Below are positions 7,987 through 17,273 of a stretch of 52,377 bases of DNA, one piece after another. Below the pieces are notes generated by a model, which ran no database searches, had not been told where the DNA came from, and saw only the letters and a list, made by a program, of their open reading frames with translations. Each line of letters begins with the position of its first letter. The first letter of the stretch is position 1. Origin of the DNA: Planctomycetia bacterium (lineage in GTDB: Bacteria; Planctomycetota; UBA1135; GCA-002686595); contig SYGM01000033.1 of the NCBI GenBank assembly GCA_005799545.1, forward strand, positions 1 through 52,377, written 5' to 3'. The translations under genes and the position numbers were made by a program.

Positions 7987-8900
7987 GGCGCCGCCCACAC
8001 AGCCGCTCCGCGCGCCGTGGGATCCAGCACCGCGAGCGACAGCAGCACCGGCAGGTAGATCAGCGATGTGAAGAGCAGCAGGCGCGCGTTCGAGAGATTC
8101 TCCTTCCACGCGAAACGCAGCGCGGCTGCGGCGTAGACGAGGCTCGCGACCAGCGCGCCGATGCCGTACACCAGACCGGCATCCCCGTAGACGGCGGGCA
8201 CCAGCGCGACCGGAATCAGCACCAGCGAATACACCAGAGCGGAGCGCGAGGCGATGCCGACGCCGCCGGGCACGGAGGGCAGCATGCGCAGTCCCGCGCG
8301 TGCATAGTCCTCGCGGTAGATCCACGCGATCGCCATGAAGTGCGGGAACTGCCACACGAAAATCAGGCCGAACAGCGCCCAGGCCCAGCGTCCCACATCA
8401 CCGGCCATCGCCACATACCCCAGCAGCGGCGGTGCGGCGCCGGGGATCGCGCCCACGACCGTGTTGAGCGTGCTGACGCGCTTGAGCGGGGTGTACACCG
8501 CCACATAGGCGAACAGAGTCGAGGCAGCGAGCAGCGCCGAGATCAGGTTGAAGCGCGCCGCGAGGCCCGCCACGCCGATCGTCGCCATCAGGGCTCCGTA
8601 GAAGACCGCATCGCGCACGCTGATGCGTCCCGCCGCGATCGGCCGCGAGCGCGTGCGCTGCATGCGCGCGTCGGTGTCGCGCTCCAGCACCTGATTGAAG
8701 ATGCTGCCCGCACCGGCGGCGAGCGTGACGTACAGCGCCTGCTCGAGGATGCGCGGCCAGTCCGACTGCGTACCGCCGGCCAGCAGGCCGCCGATCATGG
8801 CCGCGAAGAAGATGAAGCTCGCGATGCGCGGCTTGGTCAGGGCGACCCAGTCCGAGCCGACGCGTTCGCCCGCGGCAGCTTCGCGCGTGTTTTCGCTCAC
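7983..8900 (-). CDS. ctaB: Protoheme IX farnesyltransferase (heme O synthase)
   Basis: UbiA-type membrane prenyltransferase that adds a farnesyl group to heme b to give heme O, the precursor of heme A. The 305-residue product shows LTKPRI near residue 21, the first Asp-rich motif NQVLERDTDARM (69-80) followed by RTRSRP, YTPLKR, and GAIPGAAPPLLGY, in family order, with about eight to nine membrane helices. Start GTG 8900 overlaps the ctaA stop (GTGA). With ctaA alongside, it indicates that the oxidase carries heme A. Confidence 0.95.
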   Translation of the reverse strand: MSENTREAAAGERVGSDWVALTKPRIASFIFFAAMIGGLLAGGTQSDWPRILEQALYVTLAAGAGSIFNQVLERDTDARMQRTRSRPIAAGRISVRDAVFYGALMATIGVAGLAARFNLISALLAASTLFAYVAVYTPLKRVSTLNTVVGAIPGAAPPLLGYVAMAGDVGRWAWALFGLIFVWQFPHFMAIAWIYREDYARAGLRMLPSVPGGVGIASRSALVYSLVLIPVALVPAVYGDAGLVYGIGALVASLVYAAAALRFAWKENLSNARLLLFTSLIYLPVLLSLAVLDPTARGAAVWAAP

Positions 8901-9865
8901 GCGCGGCCTCCTGCCGGTGCCAGCTCGGCACTCTGCGCGCGGTCCCCTGCCTGGCACAGGCGGTGGGCCCATAGCCACGAGCTGGCGCTGCACGCGAGCA
9001 GCGCCGCGCCGCCCATGACGTGCAGCGTGGGCATCAGCGCGGCGTGGATCGTCTCCGGATTGCGTCCAACGATCATGTACACGGCAAAGAACGCAGCCAC
9101 GCCCAGCAGGATCTGCACGACGAGCGCGGTGAACAGCCAGCGCGGCAGCTTGCGCAGCGGACTCGTCTCCGGCTCGTTCTTCAGCGCCTTGGCGAGCATC
9201 AGCACCGCGGCGATGACCGCGACAACCAGAAGCCCGTGCGTCAGCAGCGCCGCCATGCTCTCGCCGTGGCGCAACCAGGCACCGACGACGATCTGAGTGT
9301 AGATCACGAGCGTGGTGATCATGGCGAGCGTGCGTACCCGCTGTGTCGATGCAGCGACCCGCTGTGTCGATGCAGCCGCAGCGATGCCGGCGTTCTGGAA
9401 CGAGCGCGAGCAGGCCACGCAGACCATCACCAGCAGCGCAAAGACTCCCTGCCCCACCGATCCGTGCAGGAAGGCCAGATCCGGCGAGTTCTCCAGCACG
9501 CGGAACCCGCCGATGGTGCCCTGGCCGATCACCGCCAGAAGGCCCAGCAGCGCAATACCGCGCGCGCGAGTCTTCCACGCGACCAGCACCGTCAGTATCG
9601 ACAGGAAGCCCACCAGCGAACCGAACAGGCGGTGCGTGTGCTCCACGAAGGTGCCGGTATCCCGCAGCCACTGATCGATCGGGAAGGTCCACATGAACCA
9701 GTCCCCGCGACCGCGCTCCACGATCCACCAGCCGTCGACGGCCATGCCGGCGTTGAGGGTCGTCACCGAACCGCCGAAAAACACCAGCGTGATCGCCACC
9801 AGCACGGTGGCGAGAGCCATGCGGAAGGGCCAGGGGCTGTGTTCGACGGGTTGCTGGGGCTGCAT
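8897..9865 (-). CDS. ctaA: Heme A synthase (CtaA/COX15 family)
   Basis: Membrane enzyme oxidising the C8 methyl of heme O to a formyl group. The 322-residue product has about eight helices and four His-bearing motifs in the expected places: FVEHTHRLFGS, FLHGSVGQG, LLTHGLLV and PTLHVMGG. ATG 9865 is chosen because the longer frame lacks family sequence. A loop after the fourth helix contains a perfect 7-residue duplication (AASTQRV twice) encoded by a 21-bp tandem repeat. It lies 19 bases downstream of coxA and overlaps ctaB. Confidence 0.93.
   Translation of the reverse strand: MQPQQPVEHSPWPFRMALATVLVAITLVFFGGSVTTLNAGMAVDGWWIVERGRGDWFMWTFPIDQWLRDTGTFVEHTHRLFGSLVGFLSILTVLVAWKTRARGIALLGLLAVIGQGTIGGFRVLENSPDLAFLHGSVGQGVFALLVMVCVACSRSFQNAGIAAAASTQRVAASTQRVRTLAMITTLVIYTQIVVGAWLRHGESMAALLTHGLLVVAVIAAVLMLAKALKNEPETSPLRKLPRWLFTALVVQILLGVAAFFAVYMIVGRNPETIHAALMPTLHVMGGAALLACSASSWLWAHRLCQAGDRAQSAELAPAGGRA
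9337..9378. repeat. 21-bp tandem duplication inside ctaA
   Basis: Two adjacent copies (9337-9357 and 9358-9378) differ only at the last base. They duplicate seven residues in a hydrophilic loop between membrane helices of CtaA, so the frame is kept. It looks like a recent slippage event. Confidence 0.85.
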
Positions 9866-9884
9866 GGGCCGGAGAAGGCTCCTT

Positions 9885-11578
9885 CTAGGGGGCGGAGATT
9901 GTACGCGCCTGAGGGCGATTGTCGCCCTCGGTGCGGCTGGGCTGGTATTCGTAGGGTCCGGCCTCCACGACCAGCGCCCGGGAGAAATTCCCGTGCCCGG
10001 GAGGCGAAGCGGCCTCCCACTCCAAGCTGTTGGCCTGCCACGGGTTGGCACCGACCCGCCGCCCCGCCCGCAGGCTCCACGCGATGTTGACGAAGAACAG
10101 CAGCTGCCACAGCGCCAGCAGAATTGCGCTGACCGTGATCAGGAGGTTGGGTTCACGCAGGTGCGCGAAGGACTCGTAGACATACGGGTCCGCGGTGCGG
10201 CGCAGCATGCCGGCGATGCCGATCTGGTGCATCAGCAGGAACACGCCGCTGGTCAGAATGAATGTGCCCGCGAAGTGCAGCTTGCCCAGCCCTTCGTGCA
10301 TCATCCGGCCGGTCATCTTCGGGAACCAGTGATAGAAGGCCGCGAACAGCCCGAAGACCGAACCGCCGAACACGATGTAGTGGAAGTGCCCAACGACCAC
10401 ATAGGTGTCGTGCACATACACATCCACCGGTGTGCTGGTGAGCCACAGACCGGAAAGTCCGCCCGTGACGAAGAGCGCCACGAAACCCAGCGCGAACAGC
10501 ATCGCGGCGGTGAATCGAATGCGCGAGCCCCACAGCGTCGCCAGCCCGTGGCACACCGTCACGCCCGCGGGCAGCGCGATCAGCGTGGTCGAGATCTGAA
10601 AGGCCAGCGCGATGGATGGGTTCATGCCCGACACGAACATGTGGTGGCCCCACACGAGGAAGCCCAGGCCCGCGATCGCCAGCATCGAGTAGACCATCGG
10701 TCGGTAGCCGAACACGCCCTTGCGCGCGTGCACGCTGAGCACATCGCTGACCACGCCCATCGCCGGCAGGATCACGACATACACCGCCGGGTGTCCGTAG
10801 AACCAGAACAGGTGCTGCCAGAGGATCGGCGCACCCTGCGCGCTGAAGAACTGCGTCTCGAACAATCGATCCGACAGTTGCATCAGGCCGCCGGCGGTCA
10901 GCACCGGCAGCCCCGCCAGCTGCAGGATCGCCGCGATGAACAGCGCCCAGACCGTCAGCGGCAGGCGGAACCAGTCCAGTCCCGGCGCGCGCAGCTTGAC
11001 GATCGTCGTGATGTAGTTGATCGCGCCCAGCGTCGAAGCAATCCCGCTGAGCGTGATCGAGACGAGCCACCAAGTCTGTCCGCCGGCACCGCCTGCGGTG
11101 GTGGTGACGCTCGTCGACAGCGGCGGATAGGCCGTCCAGCCCGCGCTCGCCGCGCCGCCTTCGCTCCAGAAACCCGCCAGCATGGCGATCGCCGCCGGCG
11201 GCATCAGCCAGAACGAGAGCGCATTGAGCCGCGGGAACGCCATGTCCCCGGCGCCGATCATCAGTGGAATCAGATAGTTGCCGAGCCAGCCCGTCAGCAG
11301 CGGAATGACGACGAAGAAGATCATCACCGAGCCGTGGATCGTGAACAGCACGGTGTAGAACTCCGGAGTCGGCACGCCGCCGGTCTCGGGGAACAGAGCG
11401 CGTCCCACCACCGGCATCTGTGTCCACGGCCAGGCCAGCTGCCAGCGGATCGCCAGCGAGCTCGCCAGTCCGAACACCAGCATCAGCATGGAGAAGACGA
11501 GGAACTGAATGCCGATCGTCTTGTGGTCGAGCGACCACACGTAGCTCGAGAACCAGCCGGGCTTGGCCTGCGAGTCGC

Positions 11579-11582
<4 letters not shown>
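9885..11582 (-). CDS. ctaD: Cytochrome c oxidase subunit I with unusual proton channels
   Basis: Catalytic heme-copper subunit (565 residues, about 12 helices). All metal ligands are present: His83 and His401 (low-spin heme), His264, His313 and His314 (CuB), His399 (high-spin heme), and the cross-link Tyr268. D-channel entry residues Asp113, Asn102 and Asn120 are kept. At the inner end the usual GHPEVY is YGHPAVY (Ala266), resembling the A2-type YSHP form but with Gly for Ser. The canonical K-channel TGxK is AGVT (Ala339, Thr342, at the correct 28-residue spacing from the second CuB His), so the Lys is absent. Start ATG 11582 overlaps the coxB stop. Best described as an A-family O2 reductase with noncanonical proton uptake. 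Confidence 0.95.
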
Positions 11583-12336
<754 letters not shown>

Positions 12337-12340
<4 letters not shown>

Positions 12341-13449
12341 GGGCCTGCTCCCTCGGGAATCGAGCGCACGTAATGCACCAGCGCCCAAAGATCGTCGCTC
12401 GAAACCAGCGGGCCGCCCTGCGAGTTCTTCGTCTCGCCGATGCCAGGCATCGGGCCGCCGTTGATGCCCGCGTAGATGCGACGGTAGATGTCGATCGGTC
12501 GCGCACCGCCGCGGTAGATGCCCTGCGTCAGATCACGCGGCTGGATCGGAAAGCCCCAGTCATCGAGGTAGGCCAGTTCCTTCTTGCCCTTGGCGTTGAT
12601 CTTCCAGGCCGCGGGTCCGTCACCCTTGCCGGCATCGCCATGGCATTGCACGCAGTTGCCCTTGCGGGCGTCGAGATACAGCTCGCGACCGCGCGCGCGC
12701 ATCGCCGGGCTGTCGGAAGGGATTTCGCCCTCCCACGCGATGAACTTCGACTCGGCGCGTTGCCAGCGGCTCCACACGGTGTCGATGTGCTCTCCGAACA
12801 GTTCCTCGTCGAGCTCGTCCTCTTCCTTGAAGTGATTGACCGCGAGCGTCTCGACTTCGCCGCGCACGCTCAGGAGCCGAACATGGTCGGCCAGTCCCTC
12901 GATCTCGGCCACCGGCAGGCGCGCGAAGGAGTGCATCGCGGTGCCGTAAACGCCGTTCTCCAGTATCGTCGTCAGATCCTCGCGCCGCGGGCGCGCCTTG
13001 TCCTTGACGGCCGCCCACTTGAAGATGCCCTTGCGAAAGTCCCTCGGCTTGGGGTTGATCGACGCCGCCGTCGGCCCGTCGCCGGCGCCCGCCGCGCCGT
13101 GGCAGTGCAGGCAGTGCACCCTATAGAGCTCCGCGGATTCCAGCGGCGTCGGATAGTGATCAGCGGCCAGACCGCGTGTCTGATTGTCGCGCTCCAGCGC
13201 GGCCCGCCGCTCGGGCTTCAGCTCCGCCAGCCCGCCTTGCGGCGCGGGCGGGAAGCGCGGATCCGCGGGTGTGCCGAAGTTCTGCTCCAGCAGGCGCGCC
13301 AGTTCCGACTGCGCCTGCGGTGCCTCCGCGAGTTCCTCCCTCGACTTCGCCGACAGCCCCCACGCAAGCTCGGCCGCGCCGGGCTGAAAGCCGCAGCCGG
13401 CCGCCGGCAGCAGACCCACAAGAGCAAGCAGAACGGATCGCAGGCTCAT
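12337..13449 (-). CDS. Diheme cytochrome c lipoprotein
   Basis: Likely periplasmic electron donor to the oxidase. The 370-residue product begins with a lipoprotein signal (MSLRSVLLALVGLLPAAGC, lipid Cys19) and has two c-type heme sites, CLHCH (113-117) and CVQCH (266-270), each followed by GDGP and by possible axial Met ligands (AMHSF at 172, GPMPG at 334). The two heme domains are separated by an acidic linker. First gene of the oxidase operon, starting 89 bases from the divergent YgfZ-like gene; its stop overlaps coxB. It probably replaces the fused cytochrome domain of caa3 enzymes; this is inference. Confidence 0.9.
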
Positions 13450-13538
13450 CTTTGCACTACTCAGTTTCGCCCCACCCGTCCCCAAGTCAAGCAAGACTCC
13501 TTCGCGGGAGGATATCCTCTGCGCCCCCACCAAGAGCC

Positions 13539-14582
13539 ATGGACGCCTCCCCGCTGCTGCCCCTGCACCAGGCCGCTCACGCACGCCTGCAACAAGCCCC
13601 TCCGCACGCCGTTCTGACCTACGGCGATGTGCCTGCGGAGTACCGGGCCGCCAAGACGGGTGCCGTGCTCTTCGATGACACCGACCGCACCCGCCTGCGG
13701 ATTGCCGGCCCCGATGCCGAGTCCTTCCTGCACCGCATCCTCTCCAGCCACGTGAAGAGCCTCACGCCCGGCCGCGGCCAGCGCGCGCTGCTGCTCAGCG
13801 CCAAGGGCAAGGTGCTGTTCGATTTCGAGCTCTACCGCACCGAAGCGGGCTACACGCTCTCGATCCCCGCCGGTCGCGCCGCCGCCCTCGCCGCCGCGCT
13901 CGACATGTATCTCTTCAGCGAGAAGCTGACCCTCACGCAAGCCAGCGCCGACTACGCCCCGCTGCTCCTCACCGGCCCGCGCACCGATGAGATCCTGGAG
14001 CTCGCGTTTCACATCACACCACCGGCGGAACTCTACGCACACGTGCAGTTCGACGACTTAATCCTTGCCCGCACGCTGCATGCAGGTCAGCCCGCCGTGC
14101 GCATCGTCGCGGCGCCTGAGCGCGTGCCGGAGCTGTGGAGAAACCTGCGCGATCTCGGTGCGCAGCCGGCAGGCCTGATCGTGCGCGACATCCTGCGCGT
14201 CGAGCATCTCGCACCGCTCTTCGGAGTCGACATCGACGATTCGATCTACCCGCAGGAAGCGCGGCTCGAGGACGCCTTTTCGCTCGACAAGGGCTGCTAC
14301 ATCGGCCAGGAAGTCGTCGCCAAGATCGACACCTATGGCGGGCTCAACAAGCGCATCTGCGCGCTTAAGCTCGACAACGACGATCCGGTTTCGCCGGGAA
14401 CCCGGCTGTACCGACTCGACGAGGGCGAATGGCGCGATCTGGGCGTGATCACGACCTGGGCCTATTCCTTCGAATACGACACCGGTGCCGTGCTGGCCTA
14501 CCTCAAGCGCCGGCATCAGGACATCGGCACGGTCTTCCGCGTCGGGGAAGGCCCCGGCACGGCGACCGTCACGCGCTCGTAG
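13539..14582 (+). CDS. ygfZ: YgfZ/GcvT-like folate-binding protein
   Basis: Tetrahydrofolate-dependent protein supporting iron-sulfur cluster assembly or repair. The 347-residue product has the GcvT-like fold strands (LRIAGPDAESFLHRIL, LLSAKGKVLFDF) and the diagnostic KGCYIGQE motif (residues 251-258) with the conserved Cys, preceded by RLEDAFSLD. ATG 13539 is chosen because the YgfZ-like sequence begins just after it, although the frame is open back to 13176 across the neighbouring cytochrome gene. No clear ribosome site is seen. It faces away from the oxidase operon across a 89-base gap that must hold both promoters. Confidence 0.9.
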   Translation: MDASPLLPLHQAAHARLQQAPPHAVLTYGDVPAEYRAAKTGAVLFDDTDRTRLRIAGPDAESFLHRILSSHVKSLTPGRGQRALLLSAKGKVLFDFELYRTEAGYTLSIPAGRAAALAAALDMYLFSEKLTLTQASADYAPLLLTGPRTDEILELAFHITPPAELYAHVQFDDLILARTLHAGQPAVRIVAAPERVPELWRNLRDLGAQPAGLIVRDILRVEHLAPLFGVDIDDSIYPQEARLEDAFSLDKGCYIGQEVVAKIDTYGGLNKRICALKLDNDDPVSPGTRLYRLDEGEWRDLGVITTWAYSFEYDTGAVLAYLKRRHQDIGTVFRVGEGPGTATVTRS

Positions 14583-14606
14583 GCTGCGGCAGGCTGCTCG
14601 CCGGAA

Positions 14607-15062
14607 CTAGCCCCGCGTTGCGGACTCGTTCTGCGCTGCCGGAGCCTTCGCTCCCGCAAGCGCGTACCCCAGCAGCGCCATCGGCACATATGCCACCACC
14701 AGATCGAGCGCATCGAACCACAGCGGCGCATTCGGGATCACCATGACCATGCTGATCCCTCCGAAGAGGAACAGCGCCCCCACAACCTGCGCCGCCAACA
14801 GGCCGAGGCCCGTGCCGCGGTTGAAGCGCGCGGCGAGGAAGGCGCCCGCCAGCGTGCCCAGCGCGTGCGCCAGAAAGGGCACCAGCAGCTGCAGCACGGA
14901 GTACTCGTGGATGTGGGCGTTGATGCTCGCCGGGTCGTTGACATCCACTCCGGGAGGATTGGGCATCAGCTTGGAGCCCAGCAGCAACACACCCATGTTG
15001 AGCGTGGCTCCCGCCAGTGCTCCGACCAGAATTCCCGGAACCAGCAGTGCCCAGCGCTTCAT
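14607..15062 (-). CDS. Four-helix membrane protein of unknown function
   Basis: The 151-residue product has an N-terminal hydrophobic helix (about 5-30), a loop (SKLMPNPPGVDVNDPASINA), and three more helices (about 55-80, 84-107, 115-137). The loop pattern 'LMPNPPGxDxxDxxSI' recalls conserved membrane proteins annotated only as hypothetical. It ends 24 bases from the converging YgfZ-like gene and starts 66 bases from the ECF sigma gene stop on the same strand. No function is proposed. Confidence 0.8.
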   Translation of the reverse strand: MKRWALLVPGILVGALAGATLNMGVLLLGSKLMPNPPGVDVNDPASINAHIHEYSVLQLLVPFLAHALGTLAGAFLAARFNRGTGLGLLAAQVVGALFLFGGISMVMVIPNAPLWFDALDLVVAYVPMALLGYALAGAKAPAAQNESATRG

Positions 15063-15128
15063 GAATGCGGATCTTCGCCAGCGATCCTGCCGAACGCAAG
15101 CAGCGCCCGCATTCAGGACCGTGCGCTC

Positions 15129-15692
15129 TCAGATCTCGATGCCGCGGGCCGAGAGTTCCGCGGACAACCGGATCAGCGCGCGCCGCAGGGCTTGGCGGCA
15201 GGCCTCCTCTGTCTTGTTCTGCAGCGCGGCGATCTCGGCGTGGCTCAAGCCAGCAAAGCGGGCCAGCGTGATGATCTCGCGCTGCTCCTCATCCAGGGCA
15301 TCGAAGGCCTCTTCGAGCTTGCGCGCGCCCTCACGCCCCATCGCCATGACGCTGGGCGTCACGGCCGCGGCGTAGCCCTGCGGCGCGGCCTGCTGTTCGG
15401 CGCCCTCGGCGTCCACCGCGAACTCGCGGCCCATGTTGCGCTTCTCGGCCCCGAAGTGGCGCTGCTTCTCGATCAGCTTGCGCAGCGCGGCCGTGTAGAG
15501 CCAGCCGCGGAAGGCCGCATCGCTGCGGAACTCGATGGCCTCCGCATTTTCCAGCACCTCCCGGCAGACCGTCTGCACGAGGTCGGAGTGGCCCAGCTTG
15601 GCACGCAGCGCAGCCCCGGCCCGCACGCGCAGGAAGGCGCGCAGGCCATCGAGATTGGTCTCCAGCAGCCGGGCCACCTGATCCTGATCCAT
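15129..15692 (-). CDS. ECF-type RNA polymerase sigma factor
   Basis: Group 4 sigma-70 family factor (187 residues). Region 2 is seen in HSDLVQTVCREVLENAEA with FRGWLYTAALRKLIEKQRH; region 4 in LDEEQREIITLARFAGLSHAEIAALQNKTEEACRQALRRAL with a helix-turn-helix. The SDLVQ form resembles planctomycete ECF factors. A linker of about 45 residues joins the regions. No anti-sigma gene is adjacent; the downstream membrane protein at 14607-15062 is not a recognisable anti-sigma factor. It is divergent from the secreted His/Cys protein at 15838, which could be a target; that is inference. Confidence 0.92.
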   Translation of the reverse strand: MDQDQVARLLETNLDGLRAFLRVRAGAALRAKLGHSDLVQTVCREVLENAEAIEFRSDAAFRGWLYTAALRKLIEKQRHFGAEKRNMGREFAVDAEGAEQQAAPQGYAAAVTPSVMAMGREGARKLEEAFDALDEEQREIITLARFAGLSHAEIAALQNKTEEACRQALRRALIRLSAELSARGIEI

Positions 15693-15837
15693 CCCGCCAG
15701 TCTAAGGGGTCTTCCGGAAAAAGAGCGCGATTCCCGTCACGCGCGGCGCGGTCCTGCGATGGAGCGGCGTGCCGGGCACAACCCTGGCTTCCCCCGTTTA
15801 CCTGCAACTACAGATGCCACTGAAAGCGATCCTCACC

Positions 15838-16674
15838 ATGAAGACCCTCACCACCTCCCTGCGTTCACTCTCCCTGCGTTCCTTGGCCCTGCGTTCCTTG
15901 GCCCTGCGTTCCTTGGCCCTGCGTTCCTTGGGCCTGCTGGCCCTCGGCCTGCTCGGCCTCGCGGCGGCCGCCCCCAAGGCACAGGCCCAGCTGACCGCCG
16001 TCAGCAAGTCCCAGCGCGAGATCATCATCCTCCAGGCCGAGATGGGCGATGACTTCTTCTACAACTTCCTCGAACAGCAAGGCGTCGCGATGGCGGTCAG
16101 CAAGTTCACACCGGTCTACAACCGCGTGCGCGTGCTGAGCGGCGCGAACGCCACGCTGACCGGCCTGAAGAACGAGTTGGCCGCCGCCACCTCGATCGGC
16201 AGCGTCAAGGCCGTCGACCTGCTGTTCATGACGCACGGCGACGATGAGGCGATGAAGTTCACCAATGCGTGGAAGAGCACCTGGCAGGTGCGCGACTTCC
16301 TCATGAACAACATCTCGGATGCGCAGCGCGCCAAGTTCCGCATGGTGTTCAGCACGGCCTGCTTCAGCGGCTCGCACAGAAACCAATGGCTGCAGGCCGG
16401 CTTCAAGTGTGCTTCGGGCTCGGTCGGGATCTACGCCGACAGCAACGGCAGCTTCGACCCCTTCCTCAACTCCTGGTCGACTGGCAAGAGTTTCACCCAA
16501 TCGGTCAGCGATGCCAACTTCTGGGGCCTGGTGGGCTGCGGAGATGCGGCCGCCCGCACCTTCTACACGGTGACCTTCCAGTTCGACTACGCCAACGCGG
16601 TCAACAGCCACCGCACGCCGCTGTACTCGTCGGTGCCCGCGACGTCTCTTTCGATCTCCCTGATGACGCTCTGA
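15838..16674 (+). CDS. Secreted protein with clan-CD (caspase-like) His/Cys signature
   Basis: No named family recognised. The 278-residue product has a long signal peptide: a basic region of repeated SLALR units (residues 10-30), a leucine-rich core, and cleavage expected after KAQA (50). The mature part has DLLFMTHGDD (His133-Gly) and, 42 residues on, MVFSTACFSGS (Ala-Cys175). A hydrophobic strand ending in His-Gly and a second ending in Ala-Cys is the hallmark of clan CD cysteine peptidases (caspase, legumain, clostripain), so a secreted protease is possible. ATG 15838 is chosen because it precedes the signal peptide; the frame is open from 15769. Function is inferred from two motifs only. 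Confidence 0.8.
   Translation: MKTLTTSLRSLSLRSLALRSLALRSLALRSLGLLALGLLGLAAAAPKAQAQLTAVSKSQREIIILQAEMGDDFFYNFLEQQGVAMAVSKFTPVYNRVRVLSGANATLTGLKNELAAATSIGSVKAVDLLFMTHGDDEAMKFTNAWKSTWQVRDFLMNNISDAQRAKFRMVFSTACFSGSHRNQWLQAGFKCASGSVGIYADSNGSFDPFLNSWSTGKSFTQSVSDANFWGLVGCGDAAARTFYTVTFQFDYANAVNSHRTPLYSSVPATSLSISLMTL
15857..15931. repeat. 15-bp minisatellite in the signal peptide of the 15838 gene
   Basis: One degenerate unit (15857-15871) is followed by four near-perfect 15-bp units (15872-15931), each encoding the five residues LRSLA. The array lies in the basic N-region of the signal peptide and keeps frame, so copy-number change would lengthen or shorten that region by five residues with one Arg. 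Confidence 0.9.
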
Positions 16675-16794
16675 ATGGCCATCAGGAACGCAGTCGCTCC
16701 GCGCAGCCGATCCCTTTCGGAGGGGTCGGCCGCCGGCTTTCCGGAGCGTAGGTCTTATGACACAGGACGAGCCCCCGCGCGGGCCCCAAACGGG

Positions 16795-16800
16795 TACAAT
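16795..16800 (+). promoter_or_regulatory. Candidate -10 element (TACAAT)
   Basis: TACAAT preceded by GGG stands out in a very GC-rich background and lies about 180 bases before the 68-residue gene and just before the hairpin series. No good -35 hexamer is seen 16-18 bases upstream. Putative only. Confidence 0.35.
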
Positions 16801-16802
16801 CG

Positions 16803-16948
16803 AGGCGCATTCGGACAGTCGCCTGCGCGAGCGGGCGGCGGCCAACCTGGCGAGGAGCGCCAAGGTGGCAAGGTCGGATCCCCTCGATCCGGCCGATGCG
16901 CGCAGGGACGGTTCCCCCGCGAACGAAAGCTCCTGCGGCCATCGCCGC
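16803..16948 (+). promoter_or_regulatory. Hairpin-rich 5' leader (possible structured RNA)
   Basis: Five successive stem-loops can be drawn: AGGCG/CGCCT (16803-16807 with 16820-16824); GCCA-CCT-GGC with GCC-AGG-TGGC and two single-A bulges (16841-16851 with 16859-16869); CGGATC/GATCCG (16875-16880 with 16886-16891); CGCG-GGGA with TCCC-CGCG (16899-16908 with 16913-16921); and GCGGC/GCCGC (16935-16939 with 16944-16948). They follow the TACAAT element and precede the ATG at 16980. It matches no RNA class I know. GC-rich DNA forms chance hairpins, so covariation is needed. Confidence 0.35.
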
Positions 16949-16979
16949 GTCCGGGTGCATCCTCGAAAGCGAGCACGCC

Positions 16980-17186
16980 ATGCACCCGAGCCCGATTGCC
17001 CTGTCGGTCCGCATCGACCCCTCGAACCAGGACCACCACCTGTGGAACAACCACGGCATCTGGTGGTGCCACTACACGCTGCACCGCGGCGAGCGCAAGC
17101 GGCGCGTGCGGTTGTCGCTGGGCGTGCGGGAGGTTGAGGCCGCGCGCCGGCGGCGGGATCAGCTTTTCGAGCATCTGGGGCTGTGA
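16980..17186 (+). CDS. 68-residue 'WNNHGxWWCHYT' protein
   Basis: Short protein with a central block HHLWNNHGIWWCHYTLH, then a basic segment (RGERKRRVRLSLGV) and an Arg-rich helix (EVEAARRRRDQLFEHL). Strand-strand-strand-helix order with many basic residues resembles the N-terminal arm-type DNA-binding domain of tyrosine integrases, here standing alone. Similar small proteins are recalled in several copies in planctomycete genomes. ATG 16980 is chosen since the recognisable pattern starts there; a frame from 16896 would cover the predicted leader hairpins. Nucleic-acid binding is inference; no integrase catalytic domain follows. Confidence 0.65.
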   Translation: MHPSPIALSVRIDPSNQDHHLWNNHGIWWCHYTLHRGERKRRVRLSLGVREVEAARRRRDQLFEHLGL

Positions 17187-17211
17187 GGCACCCGGGGCGG
17201 TCGGCATGCGG

Positions 17212-17217
17212 TAAAAT
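17212..17217 (+). promoter_or_regulatory. Candidate -10 element (TAAAAT)
   Basis: TAAAAT within GGTAAAATTTTCC is the most AT-rich spot between the 68-residue gene and the glycosyltransferase start at 17274, about 57 bases upstream of it. No clear -35 is visible. A run of nine C residues lies just downstream in the presumed leader. Confidence 0.4.
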
Positions 17218-17273
17218 TTTCCCAGAGGCCACCGCCCCCCCCCTTCTAGGCGGGTCCGGCGCGCCGCTCCCCC

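Larger units (their letters stand above)
16675..16979. other. Intergenic stretch without a convincing gene
   Basis: About 305 bases between two plus-strand genes. Reading frames here have atypical Arg/Ala-rich content and look like shadows. It holds a TACAAT promoter-like hexamer (16795-16800) followed by a series of hairpins (16803-16948) described separately. Confidence 0.6.

Noticed and set aside
17229..17237. Poly-C tract as a phase-variation switch
   Set aside because: It lies in the leader outside the reading frame and away from the -10 spacer, so a switch effect is not supported by sequence alone.
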